DNA of 64,000 bases from an uncultured Clostridia bacterium (GTDB lineage: Bacteria > Bacillota > Clostridia > Oscillospirales > CAG-382): positions 40,708-104,707 of the forward strand of contig CANRIX010000005.1 of NCBI GenBank assembly GCA_947630765.1. The letters run 5' to 3'. The notes under the pieces are model-generated. The model did no database searches. It saw only the letters and a list, made by a program, of their open reading frames with translations, and was not told where the DNA came from. Shown in pieces: positions 33,970-42,716 of this stretch. Made by a program: the position numbers and the translations under genes. The number at the start of each line of letters is the position of its first letter. Position 1 is the first letter of the stretch.

Positions 33970-34473
33970 TCACGAAACGCCGACCGATTCGGCGAGGATT
34001 TTCCACGCTTCGCACAGGCACGGGAGGGTCCACGCGGCGTTCGCCGGGCTGGTCGAGGGCAGGCAGACGGCGGACACGCCGGTGCGCGGCAGGATATACC
34101 GCCGGTAGCACGCGTCGGACGCTTTGCCGTTGGTAAAGACGCGCAAACCCGGGCAGGCGTCAAACAGCGGGGACAGGTCGTTCGGTCGCGCGTCGCGGAT
34201 ACTGCTGTCGGCGCTCCCGCGCAGCTCGCAGGACGCGACGGAATCCCAGAGCGCGACGCGGTTGCGGAGCAGGAAGTCGGTCTTTTCTTCCCGCGTCTGC
34301 GGGAGCGGCTCGCCGAACAGGTAGGAAAGCACCTTCCAAAAGCGGTTCTGCGGGTGGGCGTAGTAGAAGTTCTCCTCCCGCGAGCGGACGGACGGGAACG
34401 AGCCGAGGACCAGTGCGCGGGAGCGCTCGTCGTAGATCGGCGGAAAGGGGTGCGTGACGCGGACGGGTTCCAT
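33970..34473 (-). CDS. Uracil-DNA-glycosylase-fold DNA glycosylase (hypoxanthine type)
   Basis: 167 residues. LVLGSFPSVRSREENFYYAHPQNRFW fits the motif-1 region of the UDG superfamily (GSFPS, HPQNRFW), VALWDSVASCELRGSADSSI follows, and LPSTSPANA is the late motif. This pattern matches the family annotated DNA-deoxyinosine glycosylase, which removes deaminated adenine. Start at 34473 behind AAAGGAG. It follows the lipoprotein gene by 70 bases and may share its transcript. Confidence 0.82.
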   Translation of the reverse strand: MEPVRVTHPFPPIYDERSRALVLGSFPSVRSREENFYYAHPQNRFWKVLSYLFGEPLPQTREEKTDFLLRNRVALWDSVASCELRGSADSSIRDARPNDLSPLFDACPGLRVFTNGKASDACYRRYILPRTGVSAVCLPSTSPANAAWTLPCLCEAWKILAESVGVS

Positions 34474-34546
34474 GGGCGTTGCTCCTTTTGAAACGGGGGC
34501 ACGCGTGGTTTTCACGCGTGCCCTTGTGTGTTGCGTAATATGTTGT

Positions 34547-37500
34547 TTACCCGACCGTAAAAGTGACCGTACACGGGGAGGACTCGCCGAGGTAGTGATT
34601 ATAGGTGTAGGTGAAGCTGTCCTCGCCGGTGTAGCCCTTGTCCGGGAAGTAGGCGAACTGCCCGTCGAGCGTCAGGGTGATGCTGCCGTGCGCGGTCGAG
34701 CCGACCAGCGTGTACAGGGAAGGCGTATCGTCGCCGTCGGGGACGAGGGTCCCGCGGGTGACGGCATCGGCGGACGCGGAAAGGCGAAGCTCCTCGCGGT
34801 CGTCGGGGGTGACGTCGAGGTCCTGCTTGACGAAGTGGTAGGTCGCGTCGTACTGCATCCGGCAGAGCGGGGAATCGCTGTACGCGAGCGTGGCGTAGTT
34901 GTTGACGTCGTCGTAGTAGACGTGGATCGCCTCGTCGTAGCCGGTCAGCATCCCGTAGTGCAGGTACTGCATGTACTGCCGGGCGTAGCGCGAATCGGAG
35001 AGGGCGTAGAAGGTGTGCTCGATCTCCACGCACATGCCCATCGCCTTGGTGCGGTCCGCCGTGACCGGCAGACGGTAGAGCGGGCGGTCAAGCTGGAAGA
35101 CGTAGTTCGGCTGCATGCAGACCATGTCGAACCCCAGCTCGTAGCCGAGGAAGTAGCGGTTGGCGGTGTAGTAGGGGACCCAGAGGAACGGCATATCCAC
35201 GGCGTGGATGTACTCGGAGACCTCCTTGATGAGGTCCGCGTCGTCCCGCTCCCAGATGACGCACTCGCTGACCCAGTAGAAGCCGTTGAGCTCGATATTT
35301 TCGTACCCGCGGGAGGCAAATTCGTCGATGCAGCGGTTCAGGTACCAGTCGAAGATCTTCGCACGCCCCTCCGCGGTCGCCATGGATTCGCTCACGCCGT
35401 CCCCGTCGACGTCGCCGAAGTCCGTGACGTTCGGGTGGGGGTAGAGGATGGTGCAGTAGACGTAGACCTTGTAGTCCGGCTTATTGAGGGCGGACTTGAC
35501 CTGCCCGACGACCTCGTCGAGCTTGTCGAGCCCCGTGACCCCGTTGAAGGTGTTGTCAAAGAGGAAGTCCCAGTCCACCTTCTTGGTGGTTTCGTGGGCG
35601 CCGGCGCCGGACGGGAGCGCGCCGGTCGGGCAGTAGAGGAAGCCGTCCATGAACGTGTCGACGATGTTGCCCTGCTCGTCGAGGTAGGCGACGAAGGGCA
35701 GGAGGGTGTTCTCGTCCCCCTTTTCGCCGTAGACGATGGCGATGTCCTTCGCCTTGACCGGGGTGTTCTCGGTCGTCGCGTAGGATTCGTTCTCGTCCGC
35801 CGCGTAGTAGAGCACCGGGTCTACGCCGAGGCCGGCGAGCCGCGCCGTGCCGTCCGCGACCTCCTTCGTGCCGATGGCTTCGAGTTCGTCGATAAAGAGC
35901 ATGGCGGATTCGATGCGGAAGCGCACGAACCGCGCCGCAACGGGGGAAGCGGGCGTCAGGTCGAATTCCATCTGCGTCGCGCCGGGATTATAGGTCAGCC
36001 CGTCCTCGCGGTCGTATTGGGCGACCGGGTACCAATGCACGGCGTCCTCGGAGAGGAAGGCGGTCATGTGGGTCGGGCGGGTGACGCCCCATTCGGACTG
36101 CTCAAGCAGGTAGACGCGGAGGTTTTCGACCGTCGAGAGCTTGCCGAGGTCGTAGAAGATGTTCAGAGCGCCGCCTCCGCGGTGGAAGAACCAGCCGTCG
36201 GAGTAGCAGTAGAGGTCGTCGGTGATGTCGCCGTCGGTCAGGACCGGCGAATCGGCGGGGGTTTCGCCGGACTGCCCCTTGGTGTGGGCGGTCGCGGTGT
36301 CCTCATAGAAGGAGGTCGCCATCTGCTGCGGCAGACCGAGCAGGAGGTTCTGGCTGGTGCGGTAGTCGGGTTCGCTGCTGTCCCAGCGCAGCTCCTCGGT
36401 CACGGTCGGGAAGGAGACGGCGGGATAGTACTCGCTCTCCTCGTTTCCCGTCCCCGCGAGTACTTCCGCTTCCTCGAACCACCAGTAGCCGTCGGGTTCG
36501 CCGGTGAAGGAATAGCGGATATAGCGGGCGCGAATGTACTCCGGCAGGAGCAGGGTGTAGGCGTAGTTGTCCCCGGCGGGCGGTGCGTACATGCGGCCGA
36601 GCAGGGTGTAGCTCTCCCCGTCCTCGGACGCGTAGACGTCCACCGCGTCCGGGTAGACCACGTTCAGCCCGGCGCCGAGCGCGTGCAGGCGGAACGCGAA
36701 CAGGTCGTCCCGGGTTTCGCCGAGGTCCAGCGTCAGCGTCGCCGTTTCGCCTTCGTTCGGGCGGAAGCCGACCCAGACGGATTCGCCGAACAGCCGTCCC
36801 GTCGGTTCGCCGTCCACCAGCGTCGTGTCCGCGAACGGGGCGCGTTCGTCGATTTGGCACCCGTCGAGCGAGCAGGTCGCGTTCAGGGCGACGTTCTGCG
36901 ACGGCTCCGAGCCGACCGCTTCGCCGGTCGAGAGGGCTTTCCACGCCGTGCGGTCGACGGATTCGTTCTGGTAGGCGAGGGCGACCGTGTCGGTCTTTTC
37001 GGGTTCCGGCACGTCGGCGTAGACCTCGATCTCGTCGAGGAAGAAGAACCCACCGCCGACGCCCATGGTCACCATGGCGCGGACGTAGCGGTAATCCACC
37101 GGCTCGTCGAGGTCGAGACGGCAGGTCCCGATGGTCTGCACGCCGTTGGATTCAAAGGTCTTGATGCCGAGACGCTCCCACTCCTCGCCGTCGTTCGAGC
37201 CGTAGAAGGACGTGCCGCGTGCGAGGCGGACGCCGTCCCGGTCGAGGTCGAGCGAGCGGACGCAGAAGCCGGTCAGCCGCTTGCCGTCGTCGCCGAGGTC
37301 GATATCGAAGCGGGCGGTCGTCGTGTAGCCGACCATGCGGACGTCCCGGTAGTCGGTGGCGGCGTCCGGGGCCTTCTGGCCGTCGGTCAGCTGCTGCCCG
37401 TACACGTCGGGATAGGTCGCGTTCGCTTCGGAGGACGACTTGTAGGGCTTGCCGACGCTGACGAGCGTCTTGCGCAGCTCCCCGGACGGGGTCGAGCCCT

Positions 37501-37606
37501 CCGAAACGTCGCCGTCGGAGGAGGTTTCGCCGGTCGAACCGCTGCAGGCGGTGAACAGGAGCGCCCCGGTCAGCAGGAGCAGGAGGAATTTCGCGAAGTG
37601 TTTCAT
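34547..37606 (-). CDS. DUF4855 lipoprotein with discoidin-like domains
   Basis: 1019 residues. Lipobox FTAC at about 18-21; three F5/8 (discoidin)-like segments at about 45-205, 240-415 and 430-600 (RYVRAMVTMG, RYIRYSFTG, RFVRFRIES); a DUF4855 barrel-like domain about 615-920 (DIAIVYGE, DGFLYCPTG, FYWVSEC, MGMCVEIEH); and a C-terminal cadherin-like repeat about 945-1019 (YFPDKGYTGEDSF). Probably an outer-surface carbohydrate-active protein; DUF4855 has no assigned activity. Its ATG overlaps the DUF4317 gene stop (ATGA), with only a weak ribosome site, so translation depends on the upstream gene. Confidence 0.82.
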   Translation of the reverse strand: MKHFAKFLLLLLTGALLFTACSGSTGETSSDGDVSEGSTPSGELRKTLVSVGKPYKSSSEANATYPDVYGQQLTDGQKAPDAATDYRDVRMVGYTTTARFDIDLGDDGKRLTGFCVRSLDLDRDGVRLARGTSFYGSNDGEEWERLGIKTFESNGVQTIGTCRLDLDEPVDYRYVRAMVTMGVGGGFFFLDEIEVYADVPEPEKTDTVALAYQNESVDRTAWKALSTGEAVGSEPSQNVALNATCSLDGCQIDERAPFADTTLVDGEPTGRLFGESVWVGFRPNEGETATLTLDLGETRDDLFAFRLHALGAGLNVVYPDAVDVYASEDGESYTLLGRMYAPPAGDNYAYTLLLPEYIRARYIRYSFTGEPDGYWWFEEAEVLAGTGNEESEYYPAVSFPTVTEELRWDSSEPDYRTSQNLLLGLPQQMATSFYEDTATAHTKGQSGETPADSPVLTDGDITDDLYCYSDGWFFHRGGGALNIFYDLGKLSTVENLRVYLLEQSEWGVTRPTHMTAFLSEDAVHWYPVAQYDREDGLTYNPGATQMEFDLTPASPVAARFVRFRIESAMLFIDELEAIGTKEVADGTARLAGLGVDPVLYYAADENESYATTENTPVKAKDIAIVYGEKGDENTLLPFVAYLDEQGNIVDTFMDGFLYCPTGALPSGAGAHETTKKVDWDFLFDNTFNGVTGLDKLDEVVGQVKSALNKPDYKVYVYCTILYPHPNVTDFGDVDGDGVSESMATAEGRAKIFDWYLNRCIDEFASRGYENIELNGFYWVSECVIWERDDADLIKEVSEYIHAVDMPFLWVPYYTANRYFLGYELGFDMVCMQPNYVFQLDRPLYRLPVTADRTKAMGMCVEIEHTFYALSDSRYARQYMQYLHYGMLTGYDEAIHVYYDDVNNYATLAYSDSPLCRMQYDATYHFVKQDLDVTPDDREELRLSASADAVTRGTLVPDGDDTPSLYTLVGSTAHGSITLTLDGQFAYFPDKGYTGEDSFTYTYNHYLGESSPCTVTFTVG

Positions 37607-38769
37607 ACGGTTCTCTCGCTTTCTTTTGATATCGCATCGGCGCGAATGGACACCGGCACGCCGTTGACGGTCAGCGTCCCCTCCGCGCGAATGATGACAC
37701 ACGGTTTGCCGTCGAGCAGGCGGACCTGCACGAGGTCGCTGCGGGAGGCGTCCACGCGGATGTGCACGTCCTCCGTTTTCAGCTCCGCCGCACCGCCGTC
37801 GGTCAGGTTCTGGGGCGGCAGGGCGGTTTGTTCGCCGAAGCGTTCGTTGTAGTCCTTTTCAAACTGCTCGAGCTTGTCCGCCGACACCCCGCAGTAGGCG
37901 AGGGTGGTCTTGAGCTGTTCGCAGGTGACCGGCTGGACCGGCTCCTCGGGGGTCTCCTTCTGCGCCTGCACGCGGGCGAGCAGGGAATCCTGCACGGTCT
38001 GCACCACGCCGTAGCTGCATTCCTCGCCGAGGGAATCCGAAAGCAGGTCCCGGAAGGAATCCTTCTGCTCGTCGGCGGGCATCGGCAGCGGTGCGCCGAA
38101 CAGCGCCGAGGCGAGCTCCGGGTGGTTGTCCCGCAGGTTCCGCGCCGCGTAGAGCGCCCCGTAGAGGTTGGCGCAGCGGTCGTCGAAGGCGGGGAACAGG
38201 AAGCCCACCTCCGGCGAGGAGACCACCTGCTCGGCTTCCCGCGACTGGAACAATTGCCGGAACGCGTCGTAGCGCAGGGCGGGCTTGTTCAGCTTCATCG
38301 GGCAGACGCAGCAGAACAGGTAGGAGAACACGGTGTCCGAACCGTCCTCCCGCACGTCGCCGTCCTTGCCGTAGGTCGGCACGTCGTAGGTATCCTCCGC
38401 GAGCAGGATCAGGAACGCCCCGTCCGTTTCGAAGGACGAGATGATTTTGGCGTAAAAGTCGCTCAGCGCCTGCTCGTCCTTGAGCTTGCTGTCCCGCAGG
38501 GCGCACAGCAGGCGGTGCTCGTCGCCGTTCACGACCTGCTCGTTCTGGAAGGTCACGTCGAGCAATTGCTTGCCGACCGAGCCGGAAAAGGTCCGGCGGA
38601 ACAGCGCGAGGTAGCGCTCGGACTCCTCCGGGCCGAGCATGGGCATGGACTGCCGGAAGGTGGTGACGATCTCCTTCTTGTCGTTGACGTAGCAGCCGCA
38701 GAGGGAGGCGATGTTGTTCTTTTCGTAGCGGAAGCGGCGTCGCAGCTCCGCGATCTCTTTATCGAGCAT
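37603..38769 (-). CDS. DUF4317 family protein
   Basis: 388 residues, no signal peptide or membrane segment. N-terminal KEIAELRRRFRYEKNNIASLCGCYVN and later SYLFCCVCPMKL, FPAFDDRCANLYGA are landmarks of DUF4317, a cytoplasmic Clostridia family of unknown function. Start behind GGACCC is ordinary. It is the first gene of a two- or three-gene unit with its own promoter, and overlaps the DUF4855 lipoprotein gene by four bases. Confidence 0.82.
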   Translation of the reverse strand: MLDKEIAELRRRFRYEKNNIASLCGCYVNDKKEIVTTFRQSMPMLGPEESERYLALFRRTFSGSVGKQLLDVTFQNEQVVNGDEHRLLCALRDSKLKDEQALSDFYAKIISSFETDGAFLILLAEDTYDVPTYGKDGDVREDGSDTVFSYLFCCVCPMKLNKPALRYDAFRQLFQSREAEQVVSSPEVGFLFPAFDDRCANLYGALYAARNLRDNHPELASALFGAPLPMPADEQKDSFRDLLSDSLGEECSYGVVQTVQDSLLARVQAQKETPEEPVQPVTCEQLKTTLAYCGVSADKLEQFEKDYNERFGEQTALPPQNLTDGGAAELKTEDVHIRVDASRSDLVQVRLLDGKPCVIIRAEGTLTVNGVPVSIRADAISKESERTV

Positions 38770-38801
38770 GGGTGGGTCCTTTCGTCGGTATTTGTTTTTT
38801 C

Positions 38802-38830
38802 AGTATAGCATACTTTTTGGGAAAAAGCAA
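38802..38830 (-). promoter_or_regulatory. Promoter of the DUF4317-DUF4855 unit
   Basis: On the minus strand TTGCTT, 17-bp spacer, TATACT, 33 bases before the start. Confidence 0.75.
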
Positions 38831-38894
38831 CCGCGTTTTGCGGTTTTTTTCGGTTTTTACGGTTAGCGTCCGGCGAATACGGGAAAAATACGTC

Positions 38895-38923
38895 TTGACA
38901 AGGGCGAGGTTCTGTGCTAAAGT
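38895..38923 (+). promoter_or_regulatory. Promoter of the 60-residue protein gene
   Basis: TTGACA, 17-bp spacer, TAAAGT, 25 bases before the start at 38948. Confidence 0.75.
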
Positions 38924-38947
38924 GGTTTCCGAAAGGTGGAGAATGGC

Positions 38948-39130
38948 ATGGAGAATCATTTCAAGGTCCGCGCGGAATACGTCGCCGATTGGCGGAAACG
39001 GCTGGGCGACGAAGCGTACGAGGCACTCGAACGGAAGGGCGTGGACATCGAGGACGTCGTGGCGTGCGCCCGGGAATGGGATATGGCGCTGCAGGCGGTT
39101 TTGGATCAAATTGAGGAAAAAAACAAATAA
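38948..39130 (+). CDS. Small acidic helical protein, unknown function
   Basis: 60 residues, soluble, probably all helical (EAYEALERKGVDIEDVVACAREW). The ATG at 38948 has GAAAGGTGGAG at good spacing, and a consensus promoter lies just upstream, so it is a credible gene although I do not recognise the family. A single Cys; no DNA-binding motif seen. Rubrerythrin follows 140 bases later. Confidence 0.7.
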   Translation: MENHFKVRAEYVADWRKRLGDEAYEALERKGVDIEDVVACAREWDMALQAVLDQIEEKNK

Positions 39131-39270
39131 AGCTTTTCGGGTGGCAAACGCAATCGCGGCGGCACTTGTCCGCTTACGGGACGGAATTTTATTGAAAATG
39201 TTTCGTCCGTTCAAGGGATAAACATCGGGGACGGCAAATTTCCTACATAAATATATAAGGAGATTTGCAC

Positions 39271-39801
39271 ATGGATTTCACTGGAACACGCACGGAAAAG
39301 AATCTGCACGACGCGTTCGCCGCCGAAGCGTCCGCATACACCCGCTACGGCTTCTACGCCGCCGCGGCACGGGCGGAGGGGAGCAACGCCGTCGCCGACC
39401 TGTTCGAGCGGACCGCCGTCAACGAACGGGCGCACGCCGACATCTTCTTCCGCCTGATCCACGGGACGCGTATGCCCGACACGTCCACCAACCTGCGCGA
39501 CGCGGCAGGCGTCGAACACTACGAATGGGCGGACTTCTACGCGAATGCGGCGAAAACCGCTAAGGCGGAGGGGTTCGACGAGGTCGCAAAGCGGTTCGAG
39601 CAGGTCGCCGCCATCGAGCAGGAGCACGAGAAACGCTACCTCGCCATGCTGGACGAATGGAACACCCGCCGCCTGTTCGTGACGGAGGAGGTCTCGGTCT
39701 GGCAGTGCGCCAATTGCGGGCATGTCTACGTCGGCACGCAGGCGCCGTCGGTCTGCCCGGTCTGCGCCTATCCGCAGGCATACTTTTTGCGGCAGAATTA
39801 A
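39271..39801 (+). CDS. rbr: Rubrerythrin
   Basis: 176 residues; peroxide-reducing non-haem di-iron protein of anaerobes. Four-helix bundle with iron ligands in EASAYTRY, ERTAVNERAHAD and IEQEHEKRY, followed by a C-terminal rubredoxin-like domain with CANCGHVY and CPVCAYPQ. The ATG at 39271 follows AAGGAGATTTGCAC. Probably its own transcript; the promoter is not clear. Confidence 0.95.
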   Translation: MDFTGTRTEKNLHDAFAAEASAYTRYGFYAAAARAEGSNAVADLFERTAVNERAHADIFFRLIHGTRMPDTSTNLRDAAGVEHYEWADFYANAAKTAKAEGFDEVAKRFEQVAAIEQEHEKRYLAMLDEWNTRRLFVTEEVSVWQCANCGHVYVGTQAPSVCPVCAYPQAYFLRQN

Positions 39802-39890
39802 CATTTTGTTTACAGTTTTACAAAAAGTATGTTACCCCCCCCCGCGAAATTTGGTATACTGAAGGCAGACGAAACCGTGGGAGGGCCCTT

Positions 39891-40541
39891 ATGAAGAAAT
39901 TATCTGTCTCCGCAAAGCTCCTGCTTGCGCTGAACGTCGCCGTGCTGACCGCGATCGTGGTGGGCGGCGGACTTTGGACGTATCTGGAACGGAACGCCTT
40001 CAGCAGTTTGCCGGTGTATACGCCGTTTTTCTTTGCCGTCTATTTGGGCGGACTTGTTCTGTTCCTGCTGGACGCCGTGTGGGGTATTGTGTACGTTTTA
40101 CGGGACTTCCGGGCGAAGCGGCGCAAGACCGCGAAGGTCCTGCTCGCCGTTCACGCGGCGGCCCTGCTCGCGGCGGCGGGGACCGCGGTCCACTGCCTGT
40201 TGACGACCCCGGACGGGGAGACGGGCGCGTTCCTGTACGTCGGCGCGTTCGCCCTGTCGCTGTTCGCGCTCGACGGTGCGCTTTGGCTGGTGCGGCTGCT
40301 CCGGGAGGGGACGCACCCGGCGTGCCGGTTCGCGAAGGGGATGCTGGTTTGGAACCTGCCGATCCTGCTCGCCGTCGCGGTCTACGCCGTGCGGGAGGTC
40401 GTCCGGTTCGGCATCATCGGGTATATCACAGTGTATCCGTTCCTCCTTCCGCTGCTGGCGGTGGACGGCGTGATATGGCTGCTCTGGCGTTCCCGCCGCG
40501 CGAAGGCGTCGCCGGATGCGGAAAACGCGGTACGCGCGTGA
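39891..40541 (+). CDS. Hypothetical six-segment membrane protein
   Basis: 216 residues with about six hydrophobic segments (10-30, 43-68, 82-100, 110-125, 148-165, 180-200) separated by short basic loops. No motif recognised. Start behind GTGGGAGGG; a -10 box TATACT stands at 39855-39860 with a poor -35. Paired with nothing obvious. Confidence 0.7.
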   Translation: MKKLSVSAKLLLALNVAVLTAIVVGGGLWTYLERNAFSSLPVYTPFFFAVYLGGLVLFLLDAVWGIVYVLRDFRAKRRKTAKVLLAVHAAALLAAAGTAVHCLLTTPDGETGAFLYVGAFALSLFALDGALWLVRLLREGTHPACRFAKGMLVWNLPILLAVAVYAVREVVRFGIIGYITVYPFLLPLLAVDGVIWLLWRSRRAKASPDAENAVRA

Positions 40542-40717
40542 AAAAAGGCGTCGATTTGTCGATTCTTGGCGTGTTTTGGCGGTCGAAAATCGTCGAATTA
40601 ATGGTTTTGTTACAGTTTGTTTACAAATGCAACAAGATTTTTTCGTGACGCCATATTATAATAAGGATGGAAACAGGGAAGAGACGAGAAAAAGCAAGGA
40701 AGAAAGAGGTGAGTCCA

Positions 40718-40789
40718 ATGAACATGGAAACGTTTTTCAAAATTTCGGAAAGGCGGTGTGTCCAATGGGCTGACCAGAAGCGGCGGTAA
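40718..40789 (+). CDS. 23-residue peptide, possibly the remnant start of an NCS2 permease
   Basis: Reads MNMETFFKISERRCVQWADQ and KRR, then stop. It has an unusually strong ribosome site (AAAGAGGTGAG), a TATAAT box upstream at 40657-40662 and a terminator at 40872, so a short transcript is likely. METFFKISER resembles the first residues of AzgA-type NCS2 purine permeases, whose body is absent. It may be a small peptide gene, a regulatory leader peptide or a relic. Confidence 0.4.
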   Translation: MNMETFFKISERRCVQWADQKRR

Positions 40790-40871
40790 AAGGCCGCGTC
40801 GCATTTGAATCGGTGGGCGGAATGCCCTGGCGAAACGCCATAGATTTGTTCCCCCGGCAAATACCCTGCAA

Positions 40872-40896
40872 GCGCACCTTCGGGTGCGCCTTTTTT
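40872..40896 (+). terminator. Intrinsic terminator after the 23-residue peptide
   Basis: GCGCACC, loop TTCG, GGTGCGC, then C and six T. The RNA repeat copy C ends against it from the other side. Confidence 0.88.
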
Positions 40897-40904
40897 CGCT
40901 ACGG

Positions 40905-41095
40905 AGCGCTCTTTCGAGGGGGGACCACGATCACGGCGACTTCGCGCATTTCATGCGCTTCGCCTTGTTCCGTGTTCCCCCCTCGAATACTCCCCCCTCG
41001 TCGAAAACCGGCTCGGCTTGCGCCAATACTGACGCCGCCTTCGCCGGTTTTCTCTTAAGGTGCCAAATCTGCGGCACATGTCCGCAGATTTGGCG
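40905..41095 (-). ncRNA. Candidate structured RNA repeat, copy C
   Basis: Minus-strand copy. P1 is a perfect 12-bp stem CCAAATCTGCGG/CCGCAGATTTGG with loop ACATGTG (41063-41093); P2 GAAAACCGGC/GCCGGTTTTC (41003-41052) encloses the same core GGCGGCGTCAGTATT and GCAA-capped hairpin; P3 CGAGGGGGGA/TCCCCCCTCG (40915-40924 with 40976-40985) encloses GCGCAT/ATGCGC. The -10-like box of copies A and B is not kept (GCACAC at the equivalent place), so this copy may be silent. Confidence 0.55.
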
Positions 41096-41539
41096 TCATT
41101 TGTGTGCGGGGAAGGTTCCCCGGTGCTCGGGTACGCATCAGAAAACGGCGTTTGTACAGATGAATTTTGCGAATCGAACGTCCTGCAAATCTTTTGCGGG
41201 GCATTTTTTTATTGGAAACGCTTCGCGTTATGGGAGGCGGACGGAATCACGGCGGAACCCGACGATCTCGCCGTTTTTTATTTTCCCCAGACCGAAAAGT
41301 TTTTGGGGGTTTTCAGGGGGCTTTTTTCAAAAATCCCTCCTGAAAGGACTGCACAAAGTGCAGTCCCGGATTGGGGCAACGCCCCAAAAGGTTCTCTCCC
41401 GCCGTTTCCATTCGGAAAAATTTGCCAAGCGCCGCGGGGCGGGCGGAAAAAATGTTCCACTTATATTTTGTTCTGCGCGTGCCGAAACTAACCGTGCGGC
41501 AAGCAAAAAGCACAAACCAGAAAGGAAAGGTCAAATCCA
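41096..41539. other. Non-coding gap with three hairpins upstream of spoIVB
   Basis: No gene seen. It holds ACGGCG/CGCCGT with TTTTTTATTTT (41249-41284, terminator-like on the plus strand), GGACTGCAC-AAA-GTGCAGTCC (41346-41366, perfect) and TTGGGGC-AAC-GCCCCAA (41371-41387, perfect). No clear promoter for spoIVB was found; sporulation sigma-factor boxes are too loose to call by eye. Confidence 0.5.
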
Positions 41540-42571
41540 ATGAACAGAACCGTTTTCAGACCGATCCTCGGTTTTTTGAGCGCGTGTCTGCTGTTTTGCG
41601 CGATCCTCGGCGCACCGGCGACGGCGGCGGACGGCGGCGTGCGGGAGGTCATTCCGGGCGGCATGGCGTTCGGCGTAAAGTTTTACGCGAAGGGCGCGAT
41701 CATCATCGGCGTTTGCGACGTCGAAACGGCGGGCGGGCTGTGTTCCCCGGCGCGGGACGCGGGTCTTGCGGCGGGCGACGTCGTCACGTCCGCGGGCGGC
41801 GCGGAGGTCGAAACGCTCGAACAGCTTCTGGAACTGGTCAAGAGCAGCGGCGGACAAAAAATCGAGTTGGAATACCGCAGGGAAAACCAAACGCAAACCA
41901 CGTCGGTGACCCCGGTCGTCGACAAGGGGAGCAACGAGTACCGCATCGGCGTCTGGGTGCGCGACAGCACGGCGGGCATCGGGACCATCACGTTCATCGA
42001 CGCGAAAACCAAGCGCTTCGGCGGGCTGGGGCACGGGATCAACGATTCCGCGACCGGGCTTCTCATGCCGTTCGGACGGGGGACCGTGACGGACGTGCGC
42101 ATCGAGGGCGTCGTGCGGGGACGCAAGAACCTGCCGGGCGAGCTGAAGGGCAGCTTCGGCACGCGGGACCTCGGCAAGCTGGACAGCAATACGGACGTCG
42201 GCGTGTTCGGGGCGTATGACGTCCTGCCGGAAGGGTTGGCGGACCCGGTCGAGGTCGCGCCCGCAGGCGCACTGCATACCGGCGACGCGACCGTTCGCAC
42301 GGCGGCGGACGGGCAGGTGCGCGAGTACGCGGTGAAGATCGAGGAGGTCTATACCGACGCGGGACGGACCAAGAATTTCCTCGTGTGCGTGACCGACGAG
42401 CGGCTGCTCACGCTGACCGGCGGCATCGTGCAGGGGATGTCCGGCAGTCCGATTTTACAGGACGGGCGGCTGGTCGGCGCGGTCACGCACGTCCTGGTCA
42501 GCGACCCGACGCGGGGATATGGCATCCGCATCGAAAATATGCTTTCGGAGCTCGAAAAGTCGGTATCCTGA
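41540..42571 (+). CDS. spoIVB: SpoIVB peptidase (S55), sporulation signalling protease
   Basis: Cleaves SpoIVFA to trigger pro-sigma-K processing during sporulation. 343 residues: signal anchor 1-29, PDZ domain about 65-130 (GLAAGDVVTSAGG), then the S55 serine protease with catalytic His165 in GGLGHGI and Ser301 in GMSGSPI. About 80 residues shorter than the Bacillus enzyme, mainly N-terminal, as common in Clostridia. Ribosome site AGAAAGGAAAGG. Its presence indicates a spore-forming lineage. Confidence 0.93.
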   Translation: MNRTVFRPILGFLSACLLFCAILGAPATAADGGVREVIPGGMAFGVKFYAKGAIIIGVCDVETAGGLCSPARDAGLAAGDVVTSAGGAEVETLEQLLELVKSSGGQKIELEYRRENQTQTTSVTPVVDKGSNEYRIGVWVRDSTAGIGTITFIDAKTKRFGGLGHGINDSATGLLMPFGRGTVTDVRIEGVVRGRKNLPGELKGSFGTRDLGKLDSNTDVGVFGAYDVLPEGLADPVEVAPAGALHTGDATVRTAADGQVREYAVKIEEVYTDAGRTKNFLVCVTDERLLTLTGGIVQGMSGSPILQDGRLVGAVTHVLVSDPTRGYGIRIENMLSELEKSVS

Positions 42572-42583
42572 ACCAAAAAACGC

Positions 42584-42612
42584 TTGACAAGCCGGGGTGG
42601 ATATGCTATACT
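42584..42612 (+). promoter_or_regulatory. Promoter of uraA-upp
   Basis: TTGACA, 17-bp spacer, TATACT. A leader of about 100 bases follows, with GTCCCG/CGGGAC and GGCGG/CCGCC hairpins; no riboswitch or PyrR site was recognised. Confidence 0.88.
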
Positions 42613-42716
42613 GTAAAAAAATGTGGAAAGGCGTCGATTCCGCCGTCCCGATCTGCGGGTGCGGCGGGACTTCCGCCCTTTGCATCCACCAAAACGGAAT
42701 GAGAGGACCGTGCGGC

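Noticed and set aside
34454..37852. Open frame of about 1130 codons on the plus strand
   Set aside because: Antisense of the DUF4855 lipoprotein gene, with no recognisable domain or start site.
42613..42716. PyrR-binding or purine-type riboswitch before uraA
   Set aside because: Hairpins are present but neither the PyrR consensus nor a known aptamer core could be recognised.
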